A stretch of DNA of 64,000 nucleotides. It comes from Pandoraea pnomenusa (GTDB taxonomy: Bacteria; Pseudomonadota; Gammaproteobacteria; Burkholderiales; Burkholderiaceae). Both the position numbers and the translations under genes were made by a program. This document shows, piece after piece, positions 8,436 to 16,859 of the stretch. Position 1 is the first letter of the stretch, and each line of letters opens with the position of its first letter. The notes below the pieces were generated by a model. That model did no database searches, was not told the DNA's origin, and was given only the letters and a program-made list of their open reading frames with translations. The DNA lies in contig NZ_CP009553.3 in assembly GCF_000767615.3 (NCBI RefSeq), positions 2,542,001 to 2,606,000 of the forward strand, read 5' to 3'.

Positions 8436-9173
8436 ATGTTCGACGCTTCCTTGTTTGGCCGCATGTCCGCAGACGTCCTGGTGTCGCCTTCCCGCGCGGC
8501 GGAGGCGGGGCAGGCGGAGTCCGGCACGCCTTCGAGTTCCCCGTCGGCCCTTGCCGCATTACCTCCCGGGCGGCACCCGCTCGGCCTCAGTGAGACGCGC
8601 GACGCCGTACTGTATGTGCCGCCGGATCTGCCGACGGACCAACCGGTCGCACTTTTCGTCATGTTTCATGGTGCGGGCGGGTTCCCCGAGAAGGTGTTGC
8701 CGCACATCGAACCGCATGCCCGGCAACACAAGTTTCTCGTGCTTGCTCCGCATTCGACCTTTCCGACGTGGGACATCGTGATCGGCGGCAACGGCCCTGA
8801 TCTCGAGCGTCTCGAGCAGGCGCTGCGCATCGTGGCGCAGCGGTATCGCATCGATGCTGGCCGAGTGGCGTTCGCGGGCTTCTCCGACGGCGCGAGCTAC
8901 GCGCTGTCGATCGGCGTGACGAATGGCGATATCGCGAGTCATGTCATTGCGTTCTCGGGCGGCTTCATGTCCATCTTCATGCAGGAAGGACAGCCGCGCG
9001 TCTTCGTCGCGCACGGCCTGATCGACGAACAATTGCCGATTGCGACCAGCGGTCGCGCAAACGCCCAAAAGCTCAAGGCGGCAGGCTATGACGTGGAGTA
9101 CGTCGAATTCGATGGGCTGCACATCATCGAACCGGGCGTCGTGGCACGCGCCATCGATTTCTTCCTCGCCTGA
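8436..9173 (+). CDS. Alpha/beta hydrolase (phospholipase/carboxylesterase type)
   Basis: A 245-residue serine hydrolase. MFHGAGG near residue 75 forms the oxyanion loop, GFSDGAS near residue 150 is the nucleophile elbow (Ser in G-x-S-x-G), GLIDEQLPI carries the acid, and FDGLHIIEP supplies the histidine. The fold matches the dienelactone-hydrolase/carboxylesterase group of small esterases, whose substrates vary widely. There is no clear signal peptide; the first 45 residues are Ser/Ala/Pro-rich. It is followed after 62 bases by the AAA+ ATPase gene on the same strand, but I see no functional link. Confidence 0.85.
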   Translation: MFDASLFGRMSADVLVSPSRAAEAGQAESGTPSSSPSALAALPPGRHPLGLSETRDAVLYVPPDLPTDQPVALFVMFHGAGGFPEKVLPHIEPHARQHKFLVLAPHSTFPTWDIVIGGNGPDLERLEQALRIVAQRYRIDAGRVAFAGFSDGASYALSIGVTNGDIASHVIAFSGGFMSIFMQEGQPRVFVAHGLIDEQLPIATSGRANAQKLKAAGYDVEYVEFDGLHIIEPGVVARAIDFFLA

Positions 9174-9235
9174 CACGCGCGCTGCCACAACGCACAGCAC
9201 GCACGGGCAACACCGCCTTACGGGGAGTGCCGTTC

Positions 9236-10861
9236 ATGGATTTCGAAATTCCCGAGTCACTGATTCATCCCTTGCTGCAACTGATCGGCGCCGATTCGGC
9301 GCTGGGCAAACAACTGACCGCCTATGGTGTGTGCCGGGGCAACATGATGGTGTCGAGCGAGTGGTTCGACGCAAAGTCGCTCAACACGCTCTACCTCCTG
9401 TGCAAGACGCAGAACGAACGCGCGCTGATGTTTCAGATGCTCGCGCTCGACAATGCTTACAACGCGCCGCAGGCACGCGTCATCCCCAGCCTGGACAAGC
9501 TGGTGCCGGGCCTCGTCGCCTACCTCGCGCGCGACGTCATCGACGGCTGGCTGTACCAGCGCCATCGCGACGGCGCGTTGTTGCCATGGCTCGTGCGGCG
9601 CCTGCGCTACGTGGAGCCGGAGCAGGGCGCGCCGTATGTCGTCATCGACATGCTGGCGAACACGATGCAGTCGGCCAACTCGAACCTGACGGAGCAGCGC
9701 TTGCGCCGTTCCGGCATGACGACCTCGCTCGTTTTCACGCGCGACGACATCGCCAACCGCACGATTCCCGAATTGCTGGCCGAGTTCGGTTTCTACAAGG
9801 AGTGTGCCGAGTTCAAGCACGAGTACGAGCAGCACGCGCAACGCTTCCTGAAAGTGCAGCGCGCGTTCGGCGCGCAATTCGTCATTCGTCGCGCGGCGTT
9901 CTCCGTCGATCCGAAGGGGGTGACGGAACTGATTCGCGTGGTGGACGGTACGGCGGCCAGGTGCGTGAACGACGAAGAGCGGCTGGAGCGCAACTTCGAG
10001 ATGGCGTGCGATGCGGACTTCTGGCGCAACGCCGAAATCGACCGGGCGTTCGAGACGATACCGCTGCATTGCTATGTGCACGTGTTTCATCTCGACTGGC
10101 ATCGCAATCTCTGGGTACACGTGCAGAACATGACCGAGTACGAGTACCAGCCGGGGCTGCGCGACAAGCTCGTGCTGCCGTCGCACCATCATGACCTGAT
10201 CGACATCCTCACGTCGAACATGAACGTGATGATGCCGGACTTCGTGCCCGGGAAATCGGGGGGCGCCACGATTCTGTGTCAGGGAGCGCCCGGATTGGGC
10301 AAGACCCTGACGGCCGAGATCTACTCGGAGGTCGTGGGCAAGCCGCTGTATCGCGTGCACTCTGGGCAGTTGGGCACCACCGCCGCGTCGGTAGGGGCCA
10401 CACTCATGACCATCCTGCGTCGCGCGATGCGTTGGAACGCGATCCTGCTGCTCGACGAGGCCGACGTGTACATCCGGCGCCGCGACAACGATTTGGAGCA
10501 CAACGCCATCGTGGCGGAATTCCTGCGCTCGCTGGAGTACTTCCACGGCTTGCTCTTCATGACGACGAACCGCAGCGGCGATGTCGACGACGCCATCCTG
10601 TCGCGCTGCATCGCCACGATCCACTACGATACGCCTTGCCCGGAACACGCGCGCCGGCTCTGGCGCATGCAGGCGGAGCAGGTGGGGGCGTATCTCGACG
10701 ACAGCCTGATCGAGACGTTGGCGAGTCGCTATCCGAAGGCCAGCGGGCGCGACATCAAGGAGCTCATGAAGCTCGCCAGCCGCTACTGCAAGGTCAAGGA
10801 CATCCCTTATACGGAGGACGTGTTCCGGCTGTGCGGGCTGTTTCGTGGCTACGACGCATGA
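9236..10861 (+). CDS. Orphan AAA+ ATPase with a large N-terminal domain of unknown function
   Basis: A 541-residue protein. The C-terminal third is a AAA+ module: Walker A GAPGLGKT at 350-357, Walker B ILLLDEAD at about 403-410, sensor 1 MTTNRSGDVDDAILSRC and a lid helix ending near residue 520. The N-terminal 330 residues match no family I know; they are acidic and aromatic-rich, without membrane segments or a signal. The ATG at 9236 is preferred over a GTG nine bases earlier, because the GGGGAG is correctly spaced only for the ATG. It stands alone between a hydrolase and a two-component pair, with no protease, nuclease, chaperone or MoxR/VWA partner. A role in remodelling a protein complex is the family default; the target is unknown. 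Confidence 0.85.
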   Translation: MDFEIPESLIHPLLQLIGADSALGKQLTAYGVCRGNMMVSSEWFDAKSLNTLYLLCKTQNERALMFQMLALDNAYNAPQARVIPSLDKLVPGLVAYLARDVIDGWLYQRHRDGALLPWLVRRLRYVEPEQGAPYVVIDMLANTMQSANSNLTEQRLRRSGMTTSLVFTRDDIANRTIPELLAEFGFYKECAEFKHEYEQHAQRFLKVQRAFGAQFVIRRAAFSVDPKGVTELIRVVDGTAARCVNDEERLERNFEMACDADFWRNAEIDRAFETIPLHCYVHVFHLDWHRNLWVHVQNMTEYEYQPGLRDKLVLPSHHHDLIDILTSNMNVMMPDFVPGKSGGATILCQGAPGLGKTLTAEIYSEVVGKPLYRVHSGQLGTTAASVGATLMTILRRAMRWNAILLLDEADVYIRRRDNDLEHNAIVAEFLRSLEYFHGLLFMTTNRSGDVDDAILSRCIATIHYDTPCPEHARRLWRMQAEQVGAYLDDSLIETLASRYPKASGRDIKELMKLASRYCKVKDIPYTEDVFRLCGLFRGYDA

Positions 10862-11085
10862 CATACCCCGGCGGCGAGCGCAGTGCGCGCATCACGGAAA
10901 TTCATGACACCTTGCAGCATGTCGATATCCGGGAAAACTAGAGGCGCGCGCGGGCGCCCGTCTGGCTATATTGGAGCCGAACCGGCGCCGGCTTGTCGGC
11001 TTGCCGTGGACGCAAGCGCATCGCGGCTTGTGCGCCCATGAGATTGCTGCGCCGCGCCATTCGATCGGCGAGGCAAGGAGATGCA

Positions 11086-12207
11086 GTGGAGACGCATGGT
11101 GAACTGCACCGGGCGATATTGAACAATATCCCGGACCAGGCCTGGCTCAAGGACACCGAGTCGCGGTACATCCTGGTCAATGAGGCCTTCATGGCCGCCT
11201 GCGGCCGCACGGAAGCCGAAATCATCGGTCGCACACCGGACAAGGTCTGGGCCTCCGAATGGGGGCGCGTCTACCTGGCGACCGACAGGGCGGTGGTGGC
11301 CAGTGGCGTGCGACGCCGCTACGAGGAAAGCCGGCCCGGGCCAGACGGCACACCGCACTGGTTCGATACGGTCAAGATGCCCGTGCATGATGCGCATGGT
11401 CGCATCGTAGGCACTGTCGGCATTTCTCGCGACATCACCGATCGCAAGCGCTCGGAAATGGCGTTGCTCGATTCCCGCGCACAGTTGCGCCAACTCTCCG
11501 CCTACCTGCAGACGGTGCGCGAGGCGGAGCGCACACGATTGTCTCGCGAACTGCATGACGAACTCGGTCAATGGCTTGGCGGCCTGCGTCTTGGGCTGAG
11601 CTACCTCGAGACCCAGCCCGACGCATCGGCGCACGATCGGGCCGCGCACATCCAGATGCTCAAGGATCTGGTCGACGAGACGATCGATGCGGTGCACCGC
11701 ATCGCCGCCGACCTGCGCCCCGCCGTGCTTGACGAACTCGGTCTGCACGCCGCGCTCGAATGGCTCACCGAGACGTTCTCGCAGCGTCACGGCCTGCCCT
11801 GCGAACTGGTCATGCCTGACACGGTGACGGCGTGCCTGGACAGCGAGTGCAGCACGGCCATTTTCCGGATCGTGCAGGAGTCGCTCACCAATGCGAGTCG
11901 TCACGGACAACCGTCGTACGTGCGCGTGGTGTTCGATCTGCGCGAGGGCCACTGCCATGTGAGCATTGCCGACGACGGCAGGGGCATGGATACCGCGCAG
12001 GCGAGCCATGGACAGCGCCTCGGCCTGATGGGGATGCGCGAGCGCGCACTGATGCTCGGCGGTGCGTTCGACATCGAAAGCGCGCCAGGGCAGGGCACGC
12101 GCGTGAGCGTTCGTATCCCCGCCCGCTCGGCCGCCGCAGCGACGGATCGCCCGGACGCGCCGAATGCCGCGACAATCACCAACGCAGCGGGGTGGTCATG
12201 CGAGTGA
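11086..12207 (+). CDS. PAS-domain sensor histidine kinase, NarX/UhpB (HisKA_3) type
   Basis: A 373-residue cytoplasmic kinase. A PAS domain covers about residues 8-120 (ILNNIPDQAWLKDTESRYILVN at the start, GTVGISRDITDRKR at the end). The dimerisation helix carries the phospho-acceptor His157 in SRELHDELGQW. The HATPase has QESLTNASRHG (N box), DDGRGMD (G1) and LGLMGMRERALMLGG (G2). I chose the GTG at 11086 because AAGGAG ends five bases upstream; ATG 11038 and TTG 10993 are in-frame alternatives with poor ribosome sites. No membrane segment is present, so the signal should be intracellular. The last ten bases overlap the response regulator gene. Confidence 0.88.
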   Translation: METHGELHRAILNNIPDQAWLKDTESRYILVNEAFMAACGRTEAEIIGRTPDKVWASEWGRVYLATDRAVVASGVRRRYEESRPGPDGTPHWFDTVKMPVHDAHGRIVGTVGISRDITDRKRSEMALLDSRAQLRQLSAYLQTVREAERTRLSRELHDELGQWLGGLRLGLSYLETQPDASAHDRAAHIQMLKDLVDETIDAVHRIAADLRPAVLDELGLHAALEWLTETFSQRHGLPCELVMPDTVTACLDSECSTAIFRIVQESLTNASRHGQPSYVRVVFDLREGHCHVSIADDGRGMDTAQASHGQRLGLMGMRERALMLGGAFDIESAPGQGTRVSVRIPARSAAAATDRPDAPNAATITNAAGWSCE

Positions 12208-12842
12208 TGATTGCCGACGACCACGCGATCATTCGCGATGGCCTGAAGAAGATCATTTCCACGGCGCCCGACATGAGCGTGGCGTCCGAAGCCGTCGATG
12301 GCAACGACGTCCTGAATCGACTACGCCTGAGCGCCGTCGACGTGCTGCTGCTCGACATGTCGATGCCCGGCAAGAGCGGCATCGCACTGATCGCCCAGAT
12401 CAAGGCCAGCTATCCGACACTGCCGATTCTCGTGCTGAGCATGTATCGGGAATCGCAGTACGCGGTGCAGGCGATCCGGGCCGGCGCGGCCGGCTACCTC
12501 ACCAAGAATGCCGAGTCGGAGCAACTGATGAGCGCCATCCGGCGTGTGGCGCGCGGGGGCACCGTCGTCTCGCCGCTGGTCGCCGAGAAGCTCGTTCGAC
12601 AACTTCAGCAGCCTGCCGAAGCGCTGCCGCACACCCGGCTCACCGCACGCGAATTCCAGATCTTCCAGATGCTGGTCGAGGGCAATGGCATCAACGACAT
12701 CGCCCGATGCCTGTCCCTCTCCGCCAAGACGGTCAGCACCCACAAGGCGAACGTCCTGACAAAGATGGACATCCCATCGACCGCGGGACTGGTGCACTAC
12801 GCCATCGAGCACGGCCTGATCGTCGCCGGCACCGACGCCTGA
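12198..12842 (+). CDS. NarL/FixJ family response regulator
   Basis: A 214-residue regulator. The receiver has Asp7/Asp8, phospho-acceptor Asp53 in LLLDMSMPG and Lys103 in YLTKNAE. The C-terminal LuxR-type HTH reads LTAREFQIFQMLVEG followed by LSAKTVSTHKANVLTKM. Translation overlaps the kinase stop, so the two form one unit. A dyad shaped like a BvgA/NarL-type heptad pair stands 63 bases after this gene and ahead of the amidohydrolase gene at 13101, which makes that downstream unit a likely target. Confidence 0.93.
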   Translation: MRVMIADDHAIIRDGLKKIISTAPDMSVASEAVDGNDVLNRLRLSAVDVLLLDMSMPGKSGIALIAQIKASYPTLPILVLSMYRESQYAVQAIRAGAAGYLTKNAESEQLMSAIRRVARGGTVVSPLVAEKLVRQLQQPAEALPHTRLTAREFQIFQMLVEGNGINDIARCLSLSAKTVSTHKANVLTKMDIPSTAGLVHYAIEHGLIVAGTDA

Positions 12843-12904
12843 CGCCGCGGCGCGGACCACGCGCCGGGCCATCCTCCCTCCTGCGCTTCCGCATGCTGCA
12901 GCGC

Positions 12905-12924
12905 GTCTAGGGAAATTCCTAGAC
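12905..12924. promoter_or_regulatory. Heptad-type dyad, probable NarL-family regulator site
   Basis: GTCTAGG-GAAATT-CCTAGAC has perfect 7-base arms. The core TAGGGAAATTCCTA (12908-12921) is the inverted-heptad form known for BvgA-class NarL-family regulators (TTTCCTA heptads). It lies about 180 bases upstream of the amidohydrolase start and just after the response regulator that could bind it. Confidence 0.6.
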
Positions 12925-13100
12925 GAAAACCAGCAAATCCCGATGCCCCTTCCGCGGGCGCGCTTCTAATCTTGCTTCAAGCCCCGATGCGAGGCAGGCG
13001 CGATCAGCGCCGGCTACGCGGCCGGGGCACGCTTTCATTGCCACCCGGCCGGCGTTCGCCAGCTGATCCGTTCAACTCTGTGAAGTAAGGAGACCGCACC

Positions 13101-14372
13101 ATGCATGTGGACCTGCTGATCAACAACGTGTGCGTGCGCGACGACGCGCCGCTCGTGGACATCGCGATCGAGGGCGGACGCATCGCCGCGATGGAGCCGG
13201 GCATCGACGCCAGCGCCGACGAGCAGATCGACGCGCAGGGCCGTGCCGCCATTCCCGGGCTCATCGAGGCGCATCTGCATCTCGACAAGGCGCTGCTGCA
13301 CCGCCGCCTGCCTGCGCGTTTCGGCACGCTGGACGAAGCGATTCGCGTGACCGGCATTCTCAAGAGCAAGCAGGAGCGCGAAGACGTGCTCGATCGCTCG
13401 CGCCAGGTGCTCGACATGGCGATCAGGAACGGTACCACCGCCGTGCGCGCGCACCCGGACGTCGATCTGATCCAGGGGCTGATCGGCGTGGAAACACTGC
13501 TCGCGCTCAAGGACGAGTACGACAGCCTGCTCGACTTGCAGATCGTGGCGTTTCCGCAAGAGGGCATTCTCAAGTCGAAAGGCACCTACGAGCTGATGAT
13601 CGATGCCTTGCGCATGGGGGCGGACGTGGTCGGCGGATGTCCTTACAACGAATTGAACTGGGACGACACCCGTCGCCACATCGACATCGTGTTCGAGCTC
13701 GCGCAGCGCTTCGGCGCGCCGATCGACATGCATGCGGATTTCGCCGACGACACCAGCGATCAACGCTTCGCGGCGATCTCCTACATTGCCCGGAGAACCA
13801 TCGACACCGGTTATCAGGGGCGCGTCTCGCTCGGACACGTGACGAGCCTCGGCGCACTCGACAACGATGCACTCGCGCCGGTGATCGAACAGATCCGGCT
13901 GGCCGGCATCAGCATCGTGACGCTGCCGGCGACCGATCTGTACCTCGGCGGGCGCAAGGACACGCAGAACCCGCGGCGCGGCCTGACGCCGGTCAAGGCG
14001 TTACACAGTGCCGGGGTGAACGTGGCGTACTCGTCGAACAACGTGCGCAACGCGTTCACGCCGTTCGGCAAGGCCGACATGCTGCAGATCGGCAACCTGC
14101 TCGCGCACGTGGCCCAGTTCGGCGTGCCGGAGCATCAGCAGGCGATTCTCGACATGGGCACGTACAACGCGGCGCGTGCCATCGGGCTGGCGCATGACTA
14201 CGGCATTGCGGTGGGCAAGCAAGCCGATCTCATCATTCTCGATACGTTCAGGGTGGCCGATGCGCTGCTCGACATCCCGCCACGCCTGTGGGTGATCAAA
14301 CGCGGCCGCATCACGGTCGTGACGCAGCACAGCTGCGAGATTCACCGGCATTCATGTTGTTGTGCGCAGTGA
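13101..14372 (+). CDS. Cytosine-deaminase-like amidohydrolase
   Basis: A 423-residue metal-dependent amidohydrolase of the CodA-like group. The first metal motif is EAHLHLDKALLH near residue 56 (HxH). HPDVDL, then DMHADFADD, then the final acid in the SSNNVRNAFTPFG segment, follow the usual order of the TIM barrel. The family deaminates cytosine, isoguanine, creatinine-type or related N-heterocycles. Start 13101 has AAGGAGA upstream. The last residues, rich in Cys and His (SCEIHRHSCCCAQ), are unusual for the family. It is followed by a small DUF1097 membrane protein and a gamma-glutamyltransferase, and preceded by a NarL-type site, so it may be induced through the adjacent two-component pair. 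A second, divergent paralogue lies at 18803-20029. Confidence 0.85.
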   Translation: MHVDLLINNVCVRDDAPLVDIAIEGGRIAAMEPGIDASADEQIDAQGRAAIPGLIEAHLHLDKALLHRRLPARFGTLDEAIRVTGILKSKQEREDVLDRSRQVLDMAIRNGTTAVRAHPDVDLIQGLIGVETLLALKDEYDSLLDLQIVAFPQEGILKSKGTYELMIDALRMGADVVGGCPYNELNWDDTRRHIDIVFELAQRFGAPIDMHADFADDTSDQRFAAISYIARRTIDTGYQGRVSLGHVTSLGALDNDALAPVIEQIRLAGISIVTLPATDLYLGGRKDTQNPRRGLTPVKALHSAGVNVAYSSNNVRNAFTPFGKADMLQIGNLLAHVAQFGVPEHQQAILDMGTYNAARAIGLAHDYGIAVGKQADLIILDTFRVADALLDIPPRLWVIKRGRITVVTQHSCEIHRHSCCCAQ

Positions 14373-14400
14373 AGTTCCCACATAACTCAAGGAGACAATC

Positions 14401-14937
14401 ATGAAGAAGCTGCCTGCGGAAGTCGTCGCCTCATTGCTTGCGGTCACCACCATCCCCATCGCGATGTTGCCCTTGCACTTGCCGCCATGGGCCATCTTCA
14501 TCAGTTGGGCTGCCACCTTTGCAATGGGAGGGCCGACGCTGGTCAACCTCAAACGCATCTGGGCGACGCTGCCTGTCGGCGCATTTTTCGCGTTTCTCAT
14601 CGTGCTGGGGTTCAGGCAGGCGGCCACGCAGTTCAGCGGCAACGCCCTGGTGCTCGCCGAGATGGCGATCCTGTTTGTCGGCAACGGATCGATGATGGCG
14701 CTCGCGCGCGTTTTCCCGCAGCTCAACTTCATTCCCGGCATGTTCTTCGGGTTCGCCACGTACTTCGCCACACTGTTCGGCGGCTTCGGCCCGGTGGCGC
14801 AAGACCCGTATGCCGCGCTCGGCGCGGCCGTGGCGATGAACGCGCTGGGGCCGGTGTATGCCTGGGTCAAGGAGCGGTACTCGGCACCGGAAGTCACGCA
14901 TCCACGCCTCTGGAAGGGCTGGAAGGCGGAAGTCTGA
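14401..14937 (+). CDS. DUF1097 membrane protein
   Basis: A 178-residue inner-membrane protein with about five hydrophobic segments (for example AIFISWAATFAM and AHFAFLIV-like stretches). It matches the DUF1097/YcdZ type by general pattern. Start 14401 has AAGGAGA upstream and lies 28 bases after the amidohydrolase, so it belongs to the same transcript. A permease-like or accessory role for the amidohydrolase substrate is a guess from position. Confidence 0.75.
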   Translation: MKKLPAEVVASLLAVTTIPIAMLPLHLPPWAIFISWAATFAMGGPTLVNLKRIWATLPVGAFFAFLIVLGFRQAATQFSGNALVLAEMAILFVGNGSMMALARVFPQLNFIPGMFFGFATYFATLFGGFGPVAQDPYAALGAAVAMNALGPVYAWVKERYSAPEVTHPRLWKGWKAEV

Positions 14938-14952
14938 TCGAGGGGAGACGGC

Positions 14953-16734
14953 ATGACGTTCACACAAAAAGTCACGGCACCGACGGGCGCGACCGGCGAC
15001 ACCGCCAGTACGACGCGGCGCAACTTTCTGATGGGCACGGCGGCGCTGGCCGGCAGCGCGGTCATGCCGATCGCCGCCGCCGAGGCGGCCGAAGCGGTGG
15101 CCGCGGCCCCGGCGACCATGCGCGCCGAAGGCAACGCGCCGGCCGGTCCGCGCCTGGCGCAGTCAACGCACGGCATGGTCACCAGTCCGCACGAACTGGC
15201 AAGCGAGGCCGGGCTCGAGGTGCTGCGCGCGGGAGGCAACGCCATCGAGGCGGCGATCGCCATCGGCGCGGTGCTGAGCGTCACTTACCCGCACTTCACC
15301 GGTCTGGGTGGCGATGCGTTCATGGTGATCAGCGATAGCGACGGCAATGTGCGTACGCTCTCGGGTATTGGGCAGGCGCCGGCGGCGTTGCCGGTGGGGT
15401 TGTCGTCAGGCACCCCGATTCCGGTGCGGGGGCCGGGCGCCACCCTCACAACGGCGGCCACCGTCGCGGTCTGGGACAAGGCATTCGCGCTCAGTCGCGA
15501 TCAATGGGGAGGGCGGCAGGCATGGTCGTCGCTGTTCGCGCGCGCCACGGAGTACGCCGCGAACGGCTTTCCCGTCACGCCTTCGCAACACTTCTGGCAG
15601 ACGTTTCGTGCCAACGACATCGCCGGATGGGAAGGCTTTTCCTCCGTCTTCATGCCGAACGGGCGGGTGCCTCAGGCGGGCGAGCGATTCCATCAACCGG
15701 CGCTCGCGCGCAGTCTGGACCGCATTGCCACGCATGGCGGACGGGAATTCTACGAAGGCGACCTCGCCGGGCGCATCGCCGCGGGGCTGAAGCGCATCGG
15801 CTCGCCATTGCGGGCTGGCGATCTGGCGAAAGCCCGGGCACGCGAGGAGGTGCCGTTACGCGTTGCGTATCGCGACGGCGAACTGCTCGGGTTGCGGCCA
15901 CCCACGCAGGGAGTGACCACCCTCGAAATCATGGGCATTCTCAACCGTTTCGATCTGAAATCGATGCCGGAGGGCAGTGCCGATTACTATCACGTCCTGG
16001 TCGAGGCAGTGAAGCTCGCCTTCATCGACCGAAACCGCTACGTGGCCGATCCGGACTTCGGTGACGTGCCGGTCGACCGACTGCTCTCGAGCACCACGCT
16101 TGACGCACATGCCCGCAGCATCCGCATGGACCACGCCATGCCGTGGCCGCATGTGTACCGCACCGGCGACACGGTGTACATCGGCGCGGTCGACAGCCAG
16201 GGCAATTGCGTGAGCATGCTGCAAACGGTGTACTTCGACTGGGGAAGTGGCGTGGTGCTTGGCGACACCGGTGTGCTGTGGCACAACCGGGGCGCCGCGT
16301 TCAGCGTCGATCCGAAGAGCCCCAATGCCCTGCAACCCGGCAAGCGCCCGTTTCACACGCTCAATCCGGGCATGTACCTGAAGCAAGGCCGCCCGCATCT
16401 GCTATACGGCACACAGGGCGCCGACGGTCAGCCGCAGACGCTCGCCGCCGTGCTGACGCGCCTGATCGATTACGAGATGGATCCGCTCACGGCGCTGCGC
16501 CGCCCGCGATTCCTGCTCGGCAAAACGTTCTCCGACAGCCGCGACAGCCTCAAGCTCGAACAGGACGCGGGCGACGAAGTCTTCGCCGCGCTGGCGGCGC
16601 GGGGACACGAGATCAGCCCGCTGCCCCCCCAAAGTCAGTTGGCCGGGCATCCCGGGGCGATTCGTCTCGGTTCGCACGGACAGATGACGGGGGCGCACGA
16701 CCCTCGCAGCGATGGGCGTGCCCTGGGCCTTTGA
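14953..16734 (+). CDS. Gamma-glutamyltransferase-family hydrolase, Tat-exported
   Basis: A 593-residue Ntn-hydrolase of the gamma-glutamyltranspeptidase family. The N-terminus carries a twin-arginine signal (TRRNFLMG, RR at 22-23, then an Ala-rich hydrophobic core). The large-subunit motifs TSPHELASEAG and LRAGGNAIEAAIA and the TGLGGDAFM loop are present. The nucleophile is probably Thr407 in GDTVYIGAVD; the distance from it to Asp414 equals that from Thr391 to Asp398 in the E. coli enzyme. The second Thr and His of the canonical TTHxS motif are Val408 and Tyr409 here, so specificity may not be glutathione. It starts 15 bases after the DUF1097 gene and ends the operon. It should act in the periplasm, perhaps on gamma-glutamyl or other amide substrates. 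Confidence 0.85.
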   Translation: MTFTQKVTAPTGATGDTASTTRRNFLMGTAALAGSAVMPIAAAEAAEAVAAAPATMRAEGNAPAGPRLAQSTHGMVTSPHELASEAGLEVLRAGGNAIEAAIAIGAVLSVTYPHFTGLGGDAFMVISDSDGNVRTLSGIGQAPAALPVGLSSGTPIPVRGPGATLTTAATVAVWDKAFALSRDQWGGRQAWSSLFARATEYAANGFPVTPSQHFWQTFRANDIAGWEGFSSVFMPNGRVPQAGERFHQPALARSLDRIATHGGREFYEGDLAGRIAAGLKRIGSPLRAGDLAKARAREEVPLRVAYRDGELLGLRPPTQGVTTLEIMGILNRFDLKSMPEGSADYYHVLVEAVKLAFIDRNRYVADPDFGDVPVDRLLSSTTLDAHARSIRMDHAMPWPHVYRTGDTVYIGAVDSQGNCVSMLQTVYFDWGSGVVLGDTGVLWHNRGAAFSVDPKSPNALQPGKRPFHTLNPGMYLKQGRPHLLYGTQGADGQPQTLAAVLTRLIDYEMDPLTALRRPRFLLGKTFSDSRDSLKLEQDAGDEVFAALAARGHEISPLPPQSQLAGHPGAIRLGSHGQMTGAHDPRSDGRALGL

Positions 16735-16746
16735 CGCGTGGCGTGC

Positions 16747-16778
16747 CCGGGCGCGGCTTCGCCGTGTCGTGCGCCCGG
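16747..16778. terminator. GC hairpin after the gamma-glutamyltransferase gene
   Basis: CCGGGCGC (16747-16754) pairs with GCGCCCGG (16771-16778), with a further weaker GCGTGG/CCACGC pair outside it. There is no T-run; it is a possible hairpin-only end of the 13101-16734 operon. Confidence 0.4.
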
Positions 16779-16810
16779 CCACGCAGCGAACTCCAGTTGC
16801 CGGACGTTCG

Positions 16811-16825
16811 TTGTACGTGATACAA
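16811..16825. promoter_or_regulatory. TTGTA-N5-TACAA dyad upstream of a LysR gene
   Basis: TTGTACGTGATACAA lies 35 bases ahead of the LysR start at 16860. It fits a T-N11-A type LysR site and may serve autoregulation. Confidence 0.45.
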
Positions 16826-16859
16826 GAGATGCCATCCATTGCAATCGTAAATACATCAC

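Noticed and set aside
9236..10861. AAA+ gene as part of an anti-phage defence system
   Set aside because: No adjacent nuclease, toxin, reverse transcriptase or sensor protein; surrounding genes are metabolic and regulatory.
9257..10864. Minus-strand open frame across the AAA+ gene
   Set aside because: Antisense to a gene with intact AAA+ motifs; Arg/His-rich shadow composition.
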